64,000 nucleotides of DNA from Hyphomicrobium sp. CS1GBMeth3 (lineage in GTDB: Bacteria > Pseudomonadota > Alphaproteobacteria > Rhizobiales > Hyphomicrobiaceae), in NCBI RefSeq assembly GCF_900117455.1, contig NZ_FPHO01000002.1:248001-312000 (forward strand), read 5' to 3'. Under the pieces are notes generated by a model. It had not been told where the DNA came from, ran no database searches, and saw nothing but the letters and a program-made list of their open reading frames with translations. Shown here one piece after another: positions 29,151 through 37,740 of this stretch (the stretch's first letter is position 1; each line of letters starts with the position of its first letter). A program made the position numbers and the translations under genes.

Positions 29151-29169
29151 TGGGTTTGCGTGCCGGAAA

Positions 29170-29199
29170 CCCGATCCCTGCCGCGCGGCAGGGATCGGG
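29170..29199. terminator. 30-base perfect palindrome, probable bidirectional terminator
   Basis: Fifteen-base arms without a loop spacer (CCCGATCCCTGCCGC and its complement) between the convergent ompW and the gene ending at 29250. No T-run follows on either strand. Confidence 0.6.
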
Positions 29200-29249
29200 C
29201 CGGCCAAGGTCGCGTCGTCGACGGAGGCGGCGTTCTGGTGTGACGGGGC

Positions 29250-29561
29250 TCAGCCCCGGCACACCTCGGCTGTGGCGCTGCAGGTCCACATCACGCCCTC
29301 ACCCTTGCACTTGTACTTGGGCTCGGAGATCTGGTCCTGCTGGAAGGGCCAGTTTCCGGTGACCTGGCGGATGATCAGGAACGCCTCGTACTCGGCAAAG
29401 CCGCGGGTGAGGCCGGTGGCCGAGCCGTGCTTGGTCACGCATTTGGCGGTCTCGGCGCCTGCCGAGACCGGCAGCATCAGCGCCAGCGCGGCGGCGAGGC
29501 CGGCCAGTGCTGTGAAGCACCGTCGATATACAACCTGTTGGGCGGTATGGGGTATCGTCAT
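29250..29561 (-). CDS. Secreted Cys-rich hypothetical protein
   Basis: 103 residues from the ATG at 29561 (GGGGGAGA upstream). The signal peptide core is FTALAGLAAALALMLPVSAGA. The mature part of about 65 residues contains four cysteines (AKCVTKHG, KYKCKGEG, WTCSATAEVC), probably two disulfides, and a conserved-looking ATGLTRGFAEYEAFLIIRQVTG helix. No family recognised. Convergent with ompW. Confidence 0.65.
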   Translation of the reverse strand: MTIPHTAQQVVYRRCFTALAGLAAALALMLPVSAGAETAKCVTKHGSATGLTRGFAEYEAFLIIRQVTGNWPFQQDQISEPKYKCKGEGVMWTCSATAEVCRG

Positions 29562-29702
29562 GGAAATCTCCCCCGGTTTCCGTCCCCGCTGGGCTTAGTA
29601 TGACGCCGGATGAGCCGTCCGCCAACGGTTTCGTCACCTCTTGGCGTGCATGCGCGGCTTTGGCGGTTGCTCCGGGCTTCACGGCGCGGCTACATAGCGG
29701 CC

Positions 29703-30206
29703 ATGAGCAGGATCGGCTTCTACTCGGGATCGTTCGATCCCGTCACTCTCGGGCACACGGACATCATCGCGCGGGCCGCCCGGCTCGTGGATCGCCTCGT
29801 CATCGGCGTCGGCGTGCATGCCAGCAAATCGCCGCTGTTCTCCGAGGACGAGCGCGTCGAAATGCTCGACGTGGAGACGCGGGCGATTGCGAGCGCGGCC
29901 GGCATCCCGATCGAGGTGGTGACGTTCGCCGACCTTGCGGTGTCGGCGGCGCAGCGCTTCGGCGCCAGCGTGATCTTCCGCGGGCTGCGCGATGGCACCG
30001 ACTTCGACTACGAAATGCAGATGGCCAATATGAATGGGCAGATGGCGCCGTCCGTGCAGACGGTGTTCGTCGCCGCTTCGCCCGAGGTGCGGCACATCGC
30101 GGCCAACCTCGTGCGCCAGATCGCGCTCATGGGGGGCGACGTGACGCCGTTCGTCTCCAAGGGCGTGGCGCTGAGGCTTGCCACCAAAGCGAAGGCGCGG
30201 AAGTAG
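29703..30206 (+). CDS. coaD: Pantetheine-phosphate adenylyltransferase
   Basis: 167 residues from the ATG at 29703. It makes dephospho-CoA from 4'-phosphopantetheine and ATP, the penultimate step of CoA synthesis. Seen: [14 protein letters not shown] (residues 8-21) with the TxGH nucleotide motif, [16 protein letters not shown] for pantetheine and ATP binding, and [20 protein letters not shown], then the C-terminal VSKGVALRL. Length and motifs are standard. Cyclophilin genes follow, as in many Hyphomicrobiales. Confidence 0.96.
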   Translation: MSRIGFYSGSFDPVTLGHTDIIARAARLVDRLVIGVGVHASKSPLFSEDERVEMLDVETRAIASAAGIPIEVVTFADLAVSAAQRFGASVIFRGLRDGTDFDYEMQMANMNGQMAPSVQTVFVAASPEVRHIAANLVRQIALMGGDVTPFVSKGVALRLATKAKARK

Positions 30207-30294
30207 CCCGGGTTGCCGGATGGGGTGTCACGGGCGATAACCTCGGGCGCGGGATTCGGTGCCACGGGCAACAACGAAGGGTCAGGGAGCGCTC

Positions 30295-30900
30295 ATGCAG
30301 TCGATCAAGGTTCTTGCCGCGCTGGCGCTGACTTTTGCTTTGTCCGCCTGTGGTGGTGGGGGCTCTAGCGGGCAGATCGCGGTTCCGACAGCGGCCCAGG
30401 CCGGCGGCGCGGTGACCACCACGGGCACGGTTGCCAACGACCCCGCGAACACCGCGATCCTCGAACTCAAGACCGGCAAGGTCACCATCCGGCTACGGCC
30501 CGATCTCGCGCCGAAGCATGTCGAGCGCTTCAAGATGCTGGTCAACGAAGGCTTCTACAACGGCCTGAAGTGGCACCGCGTGATCCCGGGCTTCATGGCG
30601 CAGACAGGCGATCCGCAAGGTACCGGCGCGGGCGGCTCCAAGTATCCCGATCTACCGGCCGAATTCTCGGCCACCGCCTTCGAGCGCGGCACGCTCGGCG
30701 CGGCGCGCACCAACGATCCGAATACCGCCAACAGCCAGTTCTTCATCACCTTCACGCACGCCCCCCATCTCAACGGGACGTACACTGTCTTCGGACAGGT
30801 GGTCGATGGCATGCAGCATGTCGATCAGATCGCCAAGGGCGAGCCGCCGCCGAAGCCGGACGTCATCGTGAAGGCTTACATGGCTTCCGCGGCGCCCTGA
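30295..30900 (+). CDS. Lipoprotein cyclophilin-type peptidyl-prolyl isomerase
   Basis: 201 residues from the ATG at 30295. A lipoprotein signal ends in LSAC (Cys about residue 20), followed by a Gly/Ser linker, so the protein is anchored to the periplasmic face of a membrane. The cyclophilin domain (about 55-195) shows FYNGLKWHRVIPGFMAQTGDP with the catalytic Arg, NTANSQFFITF and LNGTYTVFGQVVDGM. It would speed proline isomerisation in exported proteins. The partner gene 30988-31464 encodes a cytoplasmic paralogue. Confidence 0.9.
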   Translation: MQSIKVLAALALTFALSACGGGGSSGQIAVPTAAQAGGAVTTTGTVANDPANTAILELKTGKVTIRLRPDLAPKHVERFKMLVNEGFYNGLKWHRVIPGFMAQTGDPQGTGAGGSKYPDLPAEFSATAFERGTLGAARTNDPNTANSQFFITFTHAPHLNGTYTVFGQVVDGMQHVDQIAKGEPPPKPDVIVKAYMASAAP

Positions 30901-30987
30901 ACCGACACCGATCAGACCGCGTTTCCGTGCGATGAGCCGTGTGACCGGCTCGATCGCGTTTGCAACAAGATAAGTGGAGCATCATTC

Positions 30988-31464
30988 ATGGCCGACATCA
31001 CCGATCCCGAGAACACCCTGATCATCGAGACGACGCAGGGCCCGGTCGTCATTGCGCTGAGGCCGGATCTCGCGCCCAACCACGTGGCGCGCATCAAGCA
31101 GCTCGTGCGCGAGGGCTTCTACGACGGCATCGTGTTTCACCGCGTCATCGACGGCTTCATGGCGCAGACGGGTTGCCCGCACGGCACCGGCACGGGTGGC
31201 TCGAAGCATCCGAACCTCAAGGCGGAATTCAACGCCGAGCCGCATGTGCGCGGCGTCTGCTCGATGGCGCGCGCCGCTTCGCCGGACAGCGCCAACAGCC
31301 AGTTCTTCATCGTGTTCGACGACGCGACGTTCCTCGACCGCAAGTACACGGTCTGGGGCAAGGTCATCGAAGGCATGGAGAACGTCGACAAGATCAAGCG
31401 CGGCGAGCCGGTGCAGAACCCGGACAAGATGCTGTCGGTGAAGGTTGCGGCCGACGCGGCGTAA
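30988..31464 (+). CDS. Cytoplasmic cyclophilin-type peptidyl-prolyl isomerase
   Basis: 158 residues, without a signal peptide. The domain matches the preceding lipoprotein cyclophilin closely: FYDGIVFHRVIDGFMAQTGCP with the catalytic Arg, SANSQFFIVFDDATFLD and KYTVWGKVIEGMENVDKI. It is a PpiB-type foldase. An 87-base gap separates the two genes and no terminator is visible between them, so a shared transcript is likely. A tandem duplication followed by relocalisation is the simplest origin. Confidence 0.93.
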   Translation: MADITDPENTLIIETTQGPVVIALRPDLAPNHVARIKQLVREGFYDGIVFHRVIDGFMAQTGCPHGTGTGGSKHPNLKAEFNAEPHVRGVCSMARAASPDSANSQFFIVFDDATFLDRKYTVWGKVIEGMENVDKIKRGEPVQNPDKMLSVKVAADAA

Positions 31465-31488
31465 CGCCGTGAACGAGAGGACTTTGCC

Positions 31489-31869
31489 ATGACGGTCGGG
31501 ACGTGGGCGTTGTGGAATACGGCGGTGGCTGGGCTGTTGGGTGCCGCCGGCGTGGTGTTGGCCGCAGCGGCCGCGCATCGGGTGGCTGAGCCCTCGCTGA
31601 CGACGGCTGCGCTGTTCCTGCTCCTGCACGGTGGTGCCGCAATAGCGCTCTCGGCGTTGTCAGGTGGATCATCCGTTTCGACGGGATTTCTGGTCAGCGC
31701 CTCGCTGATGCTCGTTGCGGTGGCGCTGTTCTCGGGTGACGTGGCGGCGCGTGTGCTGATTGGAGACCGGGTGTTTCCGTTCGCGGCGCCGCTCGGCGGG
31801 TCCCTGCTCATCCTGTCGTGGATCGGGGCGGCCGCGACGGCTGTGGTCGGGGTGCTCAAGGCGTCCTGA
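31489..31869 (+). CDS. DUF423-family membrane protein
   Basis: 126 residues with four membrane helices (about 8-26, 38-56, 65-82, 98-122). The pattern of AAGVVLAAAAAHRV, then LLLHGGAAIAL, then a glycine-proline turn before the last helix (PFAAPLGGSLLILSW) matches the DUF423/YgdD family, which usually reads GAFGAHGL and P(I/F)GG. Function unknown. It follows the cytoplasmic cyclophilin by 24 bases. Confidence 0.65.
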   Translation: MTVGTWALWNTAVAGLLGAAGVVLAAAAAHRVAEPSLTTAALFLLLHGGAAIALSALSGGSSVSTGFLVSASLMLVAVALFSGDVAARVLIGDRVFPFAAPLGGSLLILSWIGAAATAVVGVLKAS

Positions 31870-31875
31870 CGCTGC

Positions 31876-32046
31876 CTACACCCACTTCGGCGGTTTATCC
31901 GTACCGGGAGGGGGCTCGATCTTGGGATCGGGCTCCTCCTCTGGTGGCGGCACGGGATCCTTCGTTGGGTCCGGACGCATAGGCTCCGGCGGCGTGTGCG
32001 GATCCGGGTCCGTGGGGGATCGCGTCGGTTTTGTCGGCCCGGGCAA
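31876..32046 (-). CDS. Possible proline-rich small protein
   Basis: A 56-codon frame starting at a TTG (32046) with AGGAGG five bases upstream, one of the best ribosome sites in the window. It contains 22 prolines with alternating Asp, Glu and Lys (for example PVPPPEEEPDPKIEPPPG) and ends PPKWV. An internal ATG at 31980 would give 34 residues. No hydrophobic segment or known family. It fills the gap between the DUF423 gene and queA on the opposite strand. Low complexity weakens the case; the ribosome site and clean frame support it. Confidence 0.45.
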   Translation of the reverse strand: MPGPTKPTRSPTDPDPHTPPEPMRPDPTKDPVPPPEEEPDPKIEPPPGTDKPPKWV

Positions 32047-32139
32047 AAGCTCCTCCTGGCGGTCGTAACCTCATCCGATCAACGCTGCGTTGTCGCAGGG
32101 GTTCCTCTGCGGGCGTTGTTGAGGGTATGAGAGGCGCGC

Positions 32140-33243
32140 ATGCGCACCGACCTTTTCGACTTCGAACTGCCCGAAAACCGTATCGCCCTGCGCCCTGCTG
32201 AGCCGCGGGACGCGGCGCGCTTGCTCGTGGTCGATCCTGCGGCTAGCCCGCCGTTTGGCGATCGCACGGTGCGTGATCTCGTCGATCTCCTGCGCCCGGG
32301 CGATGCGCTGGTGCTCAACGATACACGCGTGATCCCTGCGGCGCTCGAAGGTGTCCGTGTGCGTGGTGATCTGCGCTCGTCGGTCAGCTTCAATCTTCTG
32401 CGGCGCGTGGACGGCAGCCGGTGGCGCGCGCTGGCGCGGCCTGCGAAGCGATTGATGATCGGAGACCGCGTTCGGTTTGGATCCGAGCATGCGAGCGACG
32501 TCTGTATGCTCGGCGCTCTCGACGCGACGGTTTCCGCGCGGCTCGAGGCGGGAGAGGTCGAGCTTGCTTTCGATCTCTCAGGCCCCGATCTCGATCAAGC
32601 GCTGTTCGCGGTGGGCACGATGCCGCTGCCGCCGTACATCGCCGGGCGGCGCGCGCCAGACGCCAGCGATATGGCGACCTATCAAACCGTGTACGCCAAG
32701 CACGATGGAGCGGTCGCCGCGCCGACGGCGGGACTGCACTTCACGCCCGAGCTTTTTGCTGCGCTCGACGCGCGCGGTATCGATCGCCATTTCGTAACGC
32801 TGCATGTGGGCGGCGGGACGTTTCTGCCCGTCAAGGCCGACGATACGAGCGACCACAAGATGCACGCCGAGTGGGGTGAGATCTCGCAAGCGACGGCGGA
32901 GGCCCTCAACGCAGCGCGGGCGCGCGGCGGGCGCATCGTTGCCGTCGGGACCACGTCGCTGCGCATTCTCGAAAGTGCCGCGTCAGAGGAGGGCATGGTC
33001 CGGCCGTTCGTGGGCGACACGGCGATCTTCATCACGCCCGGTTATCGCTTCCGCGCCGTCGACCTTCTGATGACGAATTTCCACTTGCCGCGCTCGACGC
33101 TGTTCATGCTGGTCTCGGCCTTCTCGGGTCTTGAGACAATGAAGCGGGCCTATGCGCATGCGGTGGCGTCGGGATATCGTTTCTATTCATACGGCGACGC
33201 GTCGCTGCTCTTCAGAGCAAGCAAGGAGGCTGGTCATGGATGA
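32140..33243 (+). CDS. queA: tRNA preQ1(34) S-adenosylmethionine ribosyltransferase-isomerase
   Basis: 367 residues. QueA moves the ribosyl group of SAM onto preQ1 in tRNA, forming epoxyqueuosine. Family landmarks are [21 protein letters not shown] at the start, [13 protein letters not shown] (about 52-64), [26 protein letters not shown] (about 185-203), [14 protein letters not shown] [12 protein letters not shown], and [10 protein letters not shown], with a C-terminal [17 protein letters not shown]. Its stop overlaps the next gene by eight bases in an ATGGATGA arrangement, so queA, the 89-aa gene and tgt form one translationally coupled unit. Confidence 0.96.
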   Translation: MRTDLFDFELPENRIALRPAEPRDAARLLVVDPAASPPFGDRTVRDLVDLLRPGDALVLNDTRVIPAALEGVRVRGDLRSSVSFNLLRRVDGSRWRALARPAKRLMIGDRVRFGSEHASDVCMLGALDATVSARLEAGEVELAFDLSGPDLDQALFAVGTMPLPPYIAGRRAPDASDMATYQTVYAKHDGAVAAPTAGLHFTPELFAALDARGIDRHFVTLHVGGGTFLPVKADDTSDHKMHAEWGEISQATAEALNAARARGGRIVAVGTTSLRILESAASEEGMVRPFVGDTAIFITPGYRFRAVDLLMTNFHLPRSTLFMLVSAFSGLETMKRAYAHAVASGYRFYSYGDASLLFRASKEAGHG

Positions 33244-33505
33244 GGATCTTGAGGCGATGGATCGGGCAGGTCTCATCGCGGAGGTGGTGAAGCTGCGTGC
33301 AGCCGTCCGCGCGCACCGCGACAGCACAGGGCACGATCTCTGCTGGCATCATCCGGCACTATGGTCCCTGCTTCCGGAAAAGATCGATCCCGCCATCGCT
33401 GTCCCGCCGTGGGAGAAATTCATGCGCGGGTGCATCCGCTATCGCGCTTCGCTGGATCAGCAAAGGCCCGACGCGCCCATTCACGACAAGGAATTCGATG
33501 GCTGA
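33236..33505 (+). CDS. Small protein encoded between queA and tgt
   Basis: 89 residues from the ATG at 33236 (AAGGAGG seven bases upstream). It overlaps queA by eight bases and tgt by eight bases, using the same ATGGxTGA geometry at both ends, which argues strongly that it is a real translated gene of the queuosine cluster. The N-terminus is helical and acidic ([19 protein letters not shown]); the middle has [17 protein letters not shown] and [18 protein letters not shown]. Similar short proteins occur in rhizobia without assigned function. Trp, His and two Cys hint at a binding role; nothing more can be claimed. Confidence 0.8.
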   Translation: MDEDLEAMDRAGLIAEVVKLRAAVRAHRDSTGHDLCWHHPALWSLLPEKIDPAIAVPPWEKFMRGCIRYRASLDQQRPDAPIHDKEFDG

Positions 33506-34643
33506 GAACGAGACGTTTCACTACCGCCTGCTCGGAATCGACGGCACGGCACGGCGCGGCGAGATCGTGACGCCGCGCGGTGTGATCCGCACGCCCGCGT
33601 TCATGCCGGTCGGCACGGTGGCGACCGTCAAGGCGCTTTACCCGGAACAAGTGCGCGATGCTGGCGCCGACATCCTGCTCGGCAACACCTATCACCTGAT
33701 GCTTCGGCCGGGTGCGGAGCGCGTCGCGCGGCTGGGCGGGCTACACAAGTTCATGCGTTGGGAGAAGCCGATCCTTACGGACTCGGGCGGTTTCCAGGTC
33801 ATGAGCCTCTCGAAGATCCGCAAGATCAACGAGGAGGGGGCGCTGTTCCAGTCGCACCTCGACGGCTCGCGGCACATGCTGACGCCGGAGCGGTCGATCG
33901 AGATCCAGTGCCTGCTCGGCTCCGACATCCAGATGCAACTCGACCAGTGCATCGAGCTGCCGGCGGAACGGCCGGTGGCGGAGAAAGCCATGGAGCTGTC
34001 GCTGCGCTGGGCGGAGCGCTCTCAGCAAGCGTTCGAAGCGCATCGCGCGGACGGGCGGGCCGGGCCGGGGCAGGCGATGTTCGGCATCGTGCAGGGTGGC
34101 ATCGATCCGGAGCTGAGGCGGCGTTCGGCGGAGGCGCTGGCTGCCCTGGATCTCAAGGGCTATGCGGTCGGCGGTCTCGCGGTCGGCGAGGGGCATGAGC
34201 TGATGCTGCAGACGCTCGAGGCGACGCTGCCGTTCTTGCCGACGGGCAAGCCGCGCTATCTGATGGGCGTCGGGACGCCGCTCGATCTCATCGAGTCCGT
34301 CCGGCGCGGCATCGACATGTTCGATTGCGTGATGCCGACGCGGAACGGCCGTCATGGACTGGCATACACCTGGTCGGGAACCGTCAATCTGCGCAATGCC
34401 GTGCACGCCGAGGACACCTCGCCGCTCGATCCCGAAAGCTCGTGCGCGGCGGCGCGCGATTACTCACGCGCGTATCTGCATCACCTCATCCGCTCCGGCG
34501 AGTATCTCGGCGCGATGATCCTGTCGTGGGTCAACACGGTCTATTATCAGGAGCTCATGGCGGCGATGCGCGCGGCTATCGAGGAAGGCCGCTTCGTCAC
34601 TTGGGCGGAGGAGACCAAAGCGCGGATCGCTGCAAAAGCTTAG
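33498..34643 (+). CDS. tgt: tRNA-guanine transglycosylase (TGT)
   Basis: 381 residues from the ATG at 33498. TGT swaps guanine 34 of tRNA-Asp/Asn/His/Tyr for preQ1. Seen: ILTDSGGFQVMSL with the catalytic Asp95, the nucleophile D276 in MFDCVMPTRNGRHG, and GIVQGGIDPELR. The zinc site is atypical: the four ligands known in E. coli TGT (Cys302, Cys304, Cys307, His333) align here with Ser314, Cys316, Ala319 and Val345. The surrounding helices are otherwise well conserved, so the enzyme is probably active but structurally zinc-free. Coupled to the upstream 89-aa gene by an eight-base overlap. Confidence 0.96.
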   Translation: MAENETFHYRLLGIDGTARRGEIVTPRGVIRTPAFMPVGTVATVKALYPEQVRDAGADILLGNTYHLMLRPGAERVARLGGLHKFMRWEKPILTDSGGFQVMSLSKIRKINEEGALFQSHLDGSRHMLTPERSIEIQCLLGSDIQMQLDQCIELPAERPVAEKAMELSLRWAERSQQAFEAHRADGRAGPGQAMFGIVQGGIDPELRRRSAEALAALDLKGYAVGGLAVGEGHELMLQTLEATLPFLPTGKPRYLMGVGTPLDLIESVRRGIDMFDCVMPTRNGRHGLAYTWSGTVNLRNAVHAEDTSPLDPESSCAAARDYSRAYLHHLIRSGEYLGAMILSWVNTVYYQELMAAMRAAIEEGRFVTWAEETKARIAAKA

Positions 34644-34653
34644 CGCGACACGG

Positions 34654-35595
34654 TCAAGAGAGCGCCTTGGCTTCCGTCACCTCGCGTGCGACGCGGCGCT
34701 CGCGGTGCACGAGATAGATGCCCGAGCCGACGATCAGCGATGCGCCGGCCAGCGTCCATACGTCGGGAAGATCGCCGAACACCAGATAGCCGAAGGCGAC
34801 CATGGTCAGAAGCTGCATATAGAGAAACGGCGCGATCGAGGACGCAGGTGCCAATCTGTAGGCGTGGATGAACAGCCAATGCCCGAGGCCGCCGATGATG
34901 CCGAGCGCGCAGAGCAGCACGCAAGCCAGCAGGGTGGGCGGGGTTTGCCAATCCGCGATGGCGAAGGGGATGCCGCCTACGGCGCCGACGAACATCGAAT
35001 AGAACAGTGTCACCAGCGGCGGATCGAAGTGTGCGATGTGCCGGGTCAGAAGCATGAAGAGCGCGTAGACGAGCATGGCTGCGAAGGCGTAGAGCACGGC
35101 CGGATGCATGACGCCAAGGCCGGGGCGCACGGCGATCAGCACGCCGATGAAGCCTACCATGATGGCGATCAGGCGCTTGCGCCCAACCCATTCGCCCAGC
35201 AGCGGGCCGGCCAACAGGGCCACCATCAGCGGCGCCAGGAAGATGACGGTGATGGCCTGATCGAGCCGCAGATATTGAATTGCCATGAAGTTGAAGGCGG
35301 TGGTGCCGACCATGAGCACCGAACGGACGAGCTGCCAGCCGAGCCGATTGGTCGTGAACAGGGCGCGCGCGCTCATGACGCGAAACGCTGGCACCAGCAC
35401 AAGCAGCAGCGCGAACTGGCCGATGAAGCGCGACCAGACGATCTGCCCGAGCCCCAGGCCCTCGCGCGTCGCCAGATATTTGGCGGAGGTATCGAGGCCG
35501 GAAAACAGCACCACCGCCAGCAGCATGAGGCCGATGGCCTTGAGGCGCTGACGGTCCGGTACGGCTAGGTCGGGGATTGGCTGGGGCTTGCTCAT
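34654..35595 (-). CDS. EamA/DMT-family transporter
   Basis: 313 residues with ten membrane helices in two EamA repeats (about 20-150 and 165-300). The first repeat carries SGLDTSAKYLATREG and VRSVLMVGTTAFNFMAIQYL, the second LVYALFMLLTRHIAHFDPP and APASSIAPFLYMQLLTMVAFGYLVF. DMT proteins are drug or metabolite exporters; the S-adenosylmethionine carrier subgroup has a similar layout. The substrate is not decidable. Convergent with tgt, 11 bases apart. Confidence 0.88.
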   Translation of the reverse strand: MSKPQPIPDLAVPDRQRLKAIGLMLLAVVLFSGLDTSAKYLATREGLGLGQIVWSRFIGQFALLLVLVPAFRVMSARALFTTNRLGWQLVRSVLMVGTTAFNFMAIQYLRLDQAITVIFLAPLMVALLAGPLLGEWVGRKRLIAIMVGFIGVLIAVRPGLGVMHPAVLYAFAAMLVYALFMLLTRHIAHFDPPLVTLFYSMFVGAVGGIPFAIADWQTPPTLLACVLLCALGIIGGLGHWLFIHAYRLAPASSIAPFLYMQLLTMVAFGYLVFGDLPDVWTLAGASLIVGSGIYLVHRERRVAREVTEAKALS

Positions 35596-35693
35596 TGCGG
35601 TTCGGGAGCGTTGTCTGTGCCTCTCTTACTGCATCGGCCTTGGAACGCGACGCGGCATTTTCTCGGAAAGCTCCGGGAGCGTGCCTTGTTTCC

Positions 35694-35722
35694 TTGACCG
35701 GACACCCCGACCCCCCTAGAAA
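35694..35722 (+). promoter_or_regulatory. Promoter of tRNA-Lys
   Basis: TTGACC at 35694-35699, a 17-base spacer and TAGAAA at 35717-35722, 48 bases before the mature tRNA start. The geometry matches the promoter of tRNA-Asp in this window. Confidence 0.6.
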
Positions 35723-35770
35723 GCGCTCTCTCGAAAGATGTCGGCCGTATTTTCAGGGCTGCATCGGGTC

Positions 35771-35845
35771 GGGCCGGTAGCTCAGCGGTAGAGCACGTGA
35801 CTTTTAATCATGGGGTCGAGGGTTCGATTCCCTCCCGGCTCACCA
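35771..35845 (+). tRNA. tRNA-Lys (anticodon UUU)
   Basis: 75 bases with an encoded CCA. Seven-base acceptor stem (GGGCCGG with CCGGCTC, one G-U), D arm GCTC/GAGC, anticodon stem CGTGA/TCATG around CTTTTAA, T arm GAGGG TTCGATT CCCTC. The anticodon TTT reads AAA/AAG. Flanked downstream by a broken acyltransferase gene. Confidence 0.97.
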
Positions 35846-35958
35846 CCCCTCTCTCTTGGGCATGCCCAGCCAAGTGTAACTGGCCGCTCCTGCGGCGAGG
35901 AAAAGCGCGCCGCCAGCGCAAGGTTTTGCACAGCGTTGCGCATGCCTACTGCCAGTAA

Positions 35959-36546
35959 CATCTCTGGATCGTTGCCGGTCTGGCGGCGGTGTCGTGGGGC
36001 CTGCTTAACATCGATGCTGGGGAAAGCCGGACCCTCATCACCGGATACTTCCACATCTTCGCGACGGGTGTCGCCATCGCTCTGCTTTTCAAGCATCGGG
36101 ACGGGCTGCCTGCATGGTGCATCACGGTGGCGAGCGTGCTGCTGCCTGCTTCGCTTCTGGTGTGGGCAACCCTCGGTGCGAACGGCTTCGCCTGGGAGCT
36201 CCACGTCTATTCCTCGCCCGTCGTCATCATCGCGACGGCCCTGGTGGTGCTCACCGCCTTGCTGGCCCAACGGTCGCTCGTCGGAGGCCTGCTAAGTCAT
36301 CGGATCCTGGTGTGGCTGGGTGAGATCTCGTTCGGTGTTTATCTCCTGCACCGGCCCGCCATGTGGATGCTGAGAAAGCTTGGGGTCGGCAAGCTGCCGC
36401 TCGAGGTCAAGTTTATCCTGTATTTCGCAACCGTCCTGATCGTGGCCGAGGCTGCAAACAGGCTGATCGAACGGCCGGCACGCCGGAAAATACGCGATCT
36501 GGCTCCCGTCAGGCCTCCCGAGCAAGCTGAGGTCACCGTTCGATAG
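35959..36546 (+). pseudogene. 5'-truncated acyltransferase-3 family gene
   Basis: An open frame of about 195 codons directly follows an in-frame TAA at 35956, with no ribosome site; its first usable start would be a GTG at 35989. The sequence corresponds to the C-terminal half of acyltransferase-3 (OafA-like) membrane proteins: five or six hydrophobic helices, ISFGVYLLHRPAMWML as the family's late motif, and a charged tail. The N-terminal half with the catalytic His-Arg region is absent from the 110 bases between tRNA-Lys and this frame. A remnant of an integrated or rearranged segment is likely; a short functional protein is possible. Confidence 0.6.
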
Positions 36547-36800
36547 CCTCGCTCTGGATGGTGTTTTTTTGCGGCTGCGCCTGAGACTGGCTGAGGCGGT
36601 TGGGCGTTTCGACGCCGGACCTTGCGGCCGTCACATGGCGCCTTTAGGTTACGCGCCGATGACGGCTCAGGCCCGCGACGCGGACGTCGATCCTAGAGCC
36701 ATGATTCTCCGTCGCTTTCGGGTTCGCCCTCACGGCCGAGGTTGTGCGGCCGGGGATGGGGGCCTGCGGGTTGCGGTCAAGATGTTTCAAGGAGGATCAC

Positions 36801-37667
36801 GTGCCGGAGAGCGCAAAGAACTGGATCGTCGAGACGGAGTGGCTGGCCGAGCATCTCGACGCGCCTGACCTCATCATCTTCGACGGCTCCTGGCACCTGC
36901 CGAATTCCGGCCGGGATGCGAAGGCGGAGTACCTCGCGGAGCATATTCCGGGCGCGCTCTTCTTCGATATCGACGATCTCGTCGATGAGAAGAACTCGCT
37001 GCCGCACATGTTGCCACCGACGCCGAAGTTCGCTTCCCGCATGAAGAAGATCGGGGTCGGCGACGGCATGCGCATCGTCGTCTACGATACCTATGGCCTG
37101 TTTTCTGCCGCGCGCGTGTGGTGGACGTTCCGGGCCATGGGCCATCAGGACGTGGCGGTGCTGAACGGTGGTCTCAAGAAGTGGAAGGCGGAAGGGCGTC
37201 CGCTCGAGGACGGGCGTCCGGTGCCGCGGACCGCGCGGCACTTCACGCCGCTGCTCAACAACGAGCTCGTGCGCGACCTCGACGACATCAGGAGCTACGT
37301 TGCGCGAGGGGGCATGCAGATCGTCGATGCACGGCCGAAAGGGCGCTTCGAGGGAACGGAGCCAGAGCCGCGTCCGGGCCTGCGCCCGGGCCACATTCCG
37401 GGCTCGAAGAACGTGTCGTCGGCTGAGATCCTCAATGTGGATGGGACGCTCAAGTCCAAGCCGGAGCTCGAGCAGATCTTCCGCAACGCGGGCATCGATC
37501 CGCAGCGGCCCGTGGTCACCACGTGCGGCTCGGGTGTGACGGCGTCGATGCTGTCGCTGGCCTTGAGCGTCATCGGTCAGACCAACGCGGCGGTCTATGA
37601 CGGCGCGTGGGCCGAGTGGGGCCAGGAGACGCTCGACACGCCAGTCGAGACCGGTTCCGCCAAATAG
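36801..37667 (+). CDS. sseA: 3-mercaptopyruvate sulfurtransferase
   Basis: 288 residues from a GTG at 36801, chosen for the AAGGAGG seven bases upstream. Two rhodanese domains are visible: an inactive N-terminal one (about 8-145, LIIFDGSWHLPNSGRDAKAE, IPGALFFDID) and a C-terminal one (about 165-285) with the catalytic Cys in TTCGSGVTAS. The CG(S/T)GVTA loop is the mark of mercaptopyruvate rather than thiosulfate specificity. The enzyme passes sulfur to thiols or cyanide. No neighbour suggests a specific partner. Confidence 0.92.
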   Translation: MPESAKNWIVETEWLAEHLDAPDLIIFDGSWHLPNSGRDAKAEYLAEHIPGALFFDIDDLVDEKNSLPHMLPPTPKFASRMKKIGVGDGMRIVVYDTYGLFSAARVWWTFRAMGHQDVAVLNGGLKKWKAEGRPLEDGRPVPRTARHFTPLLNNELVRDLDDIRSYVARGGMQIVDARPKGRFEGTEPEPRPGLRPGHIPGSKNVSSAEILNVDGTLKSKPELEQIFRNAGIDPQRPVVTTCGSGVTASMLSLALSVIGQTNAAVYDGAWAEWGQETLDTPVETGSAK

Positions 37668-37740
37668 GGCATCCGACCCGTATTCCGCTCACCCGCCTTC
37701 GGATAGCATGGTTGGAACGTTCGCCAGCCGGAGAAGGGCG

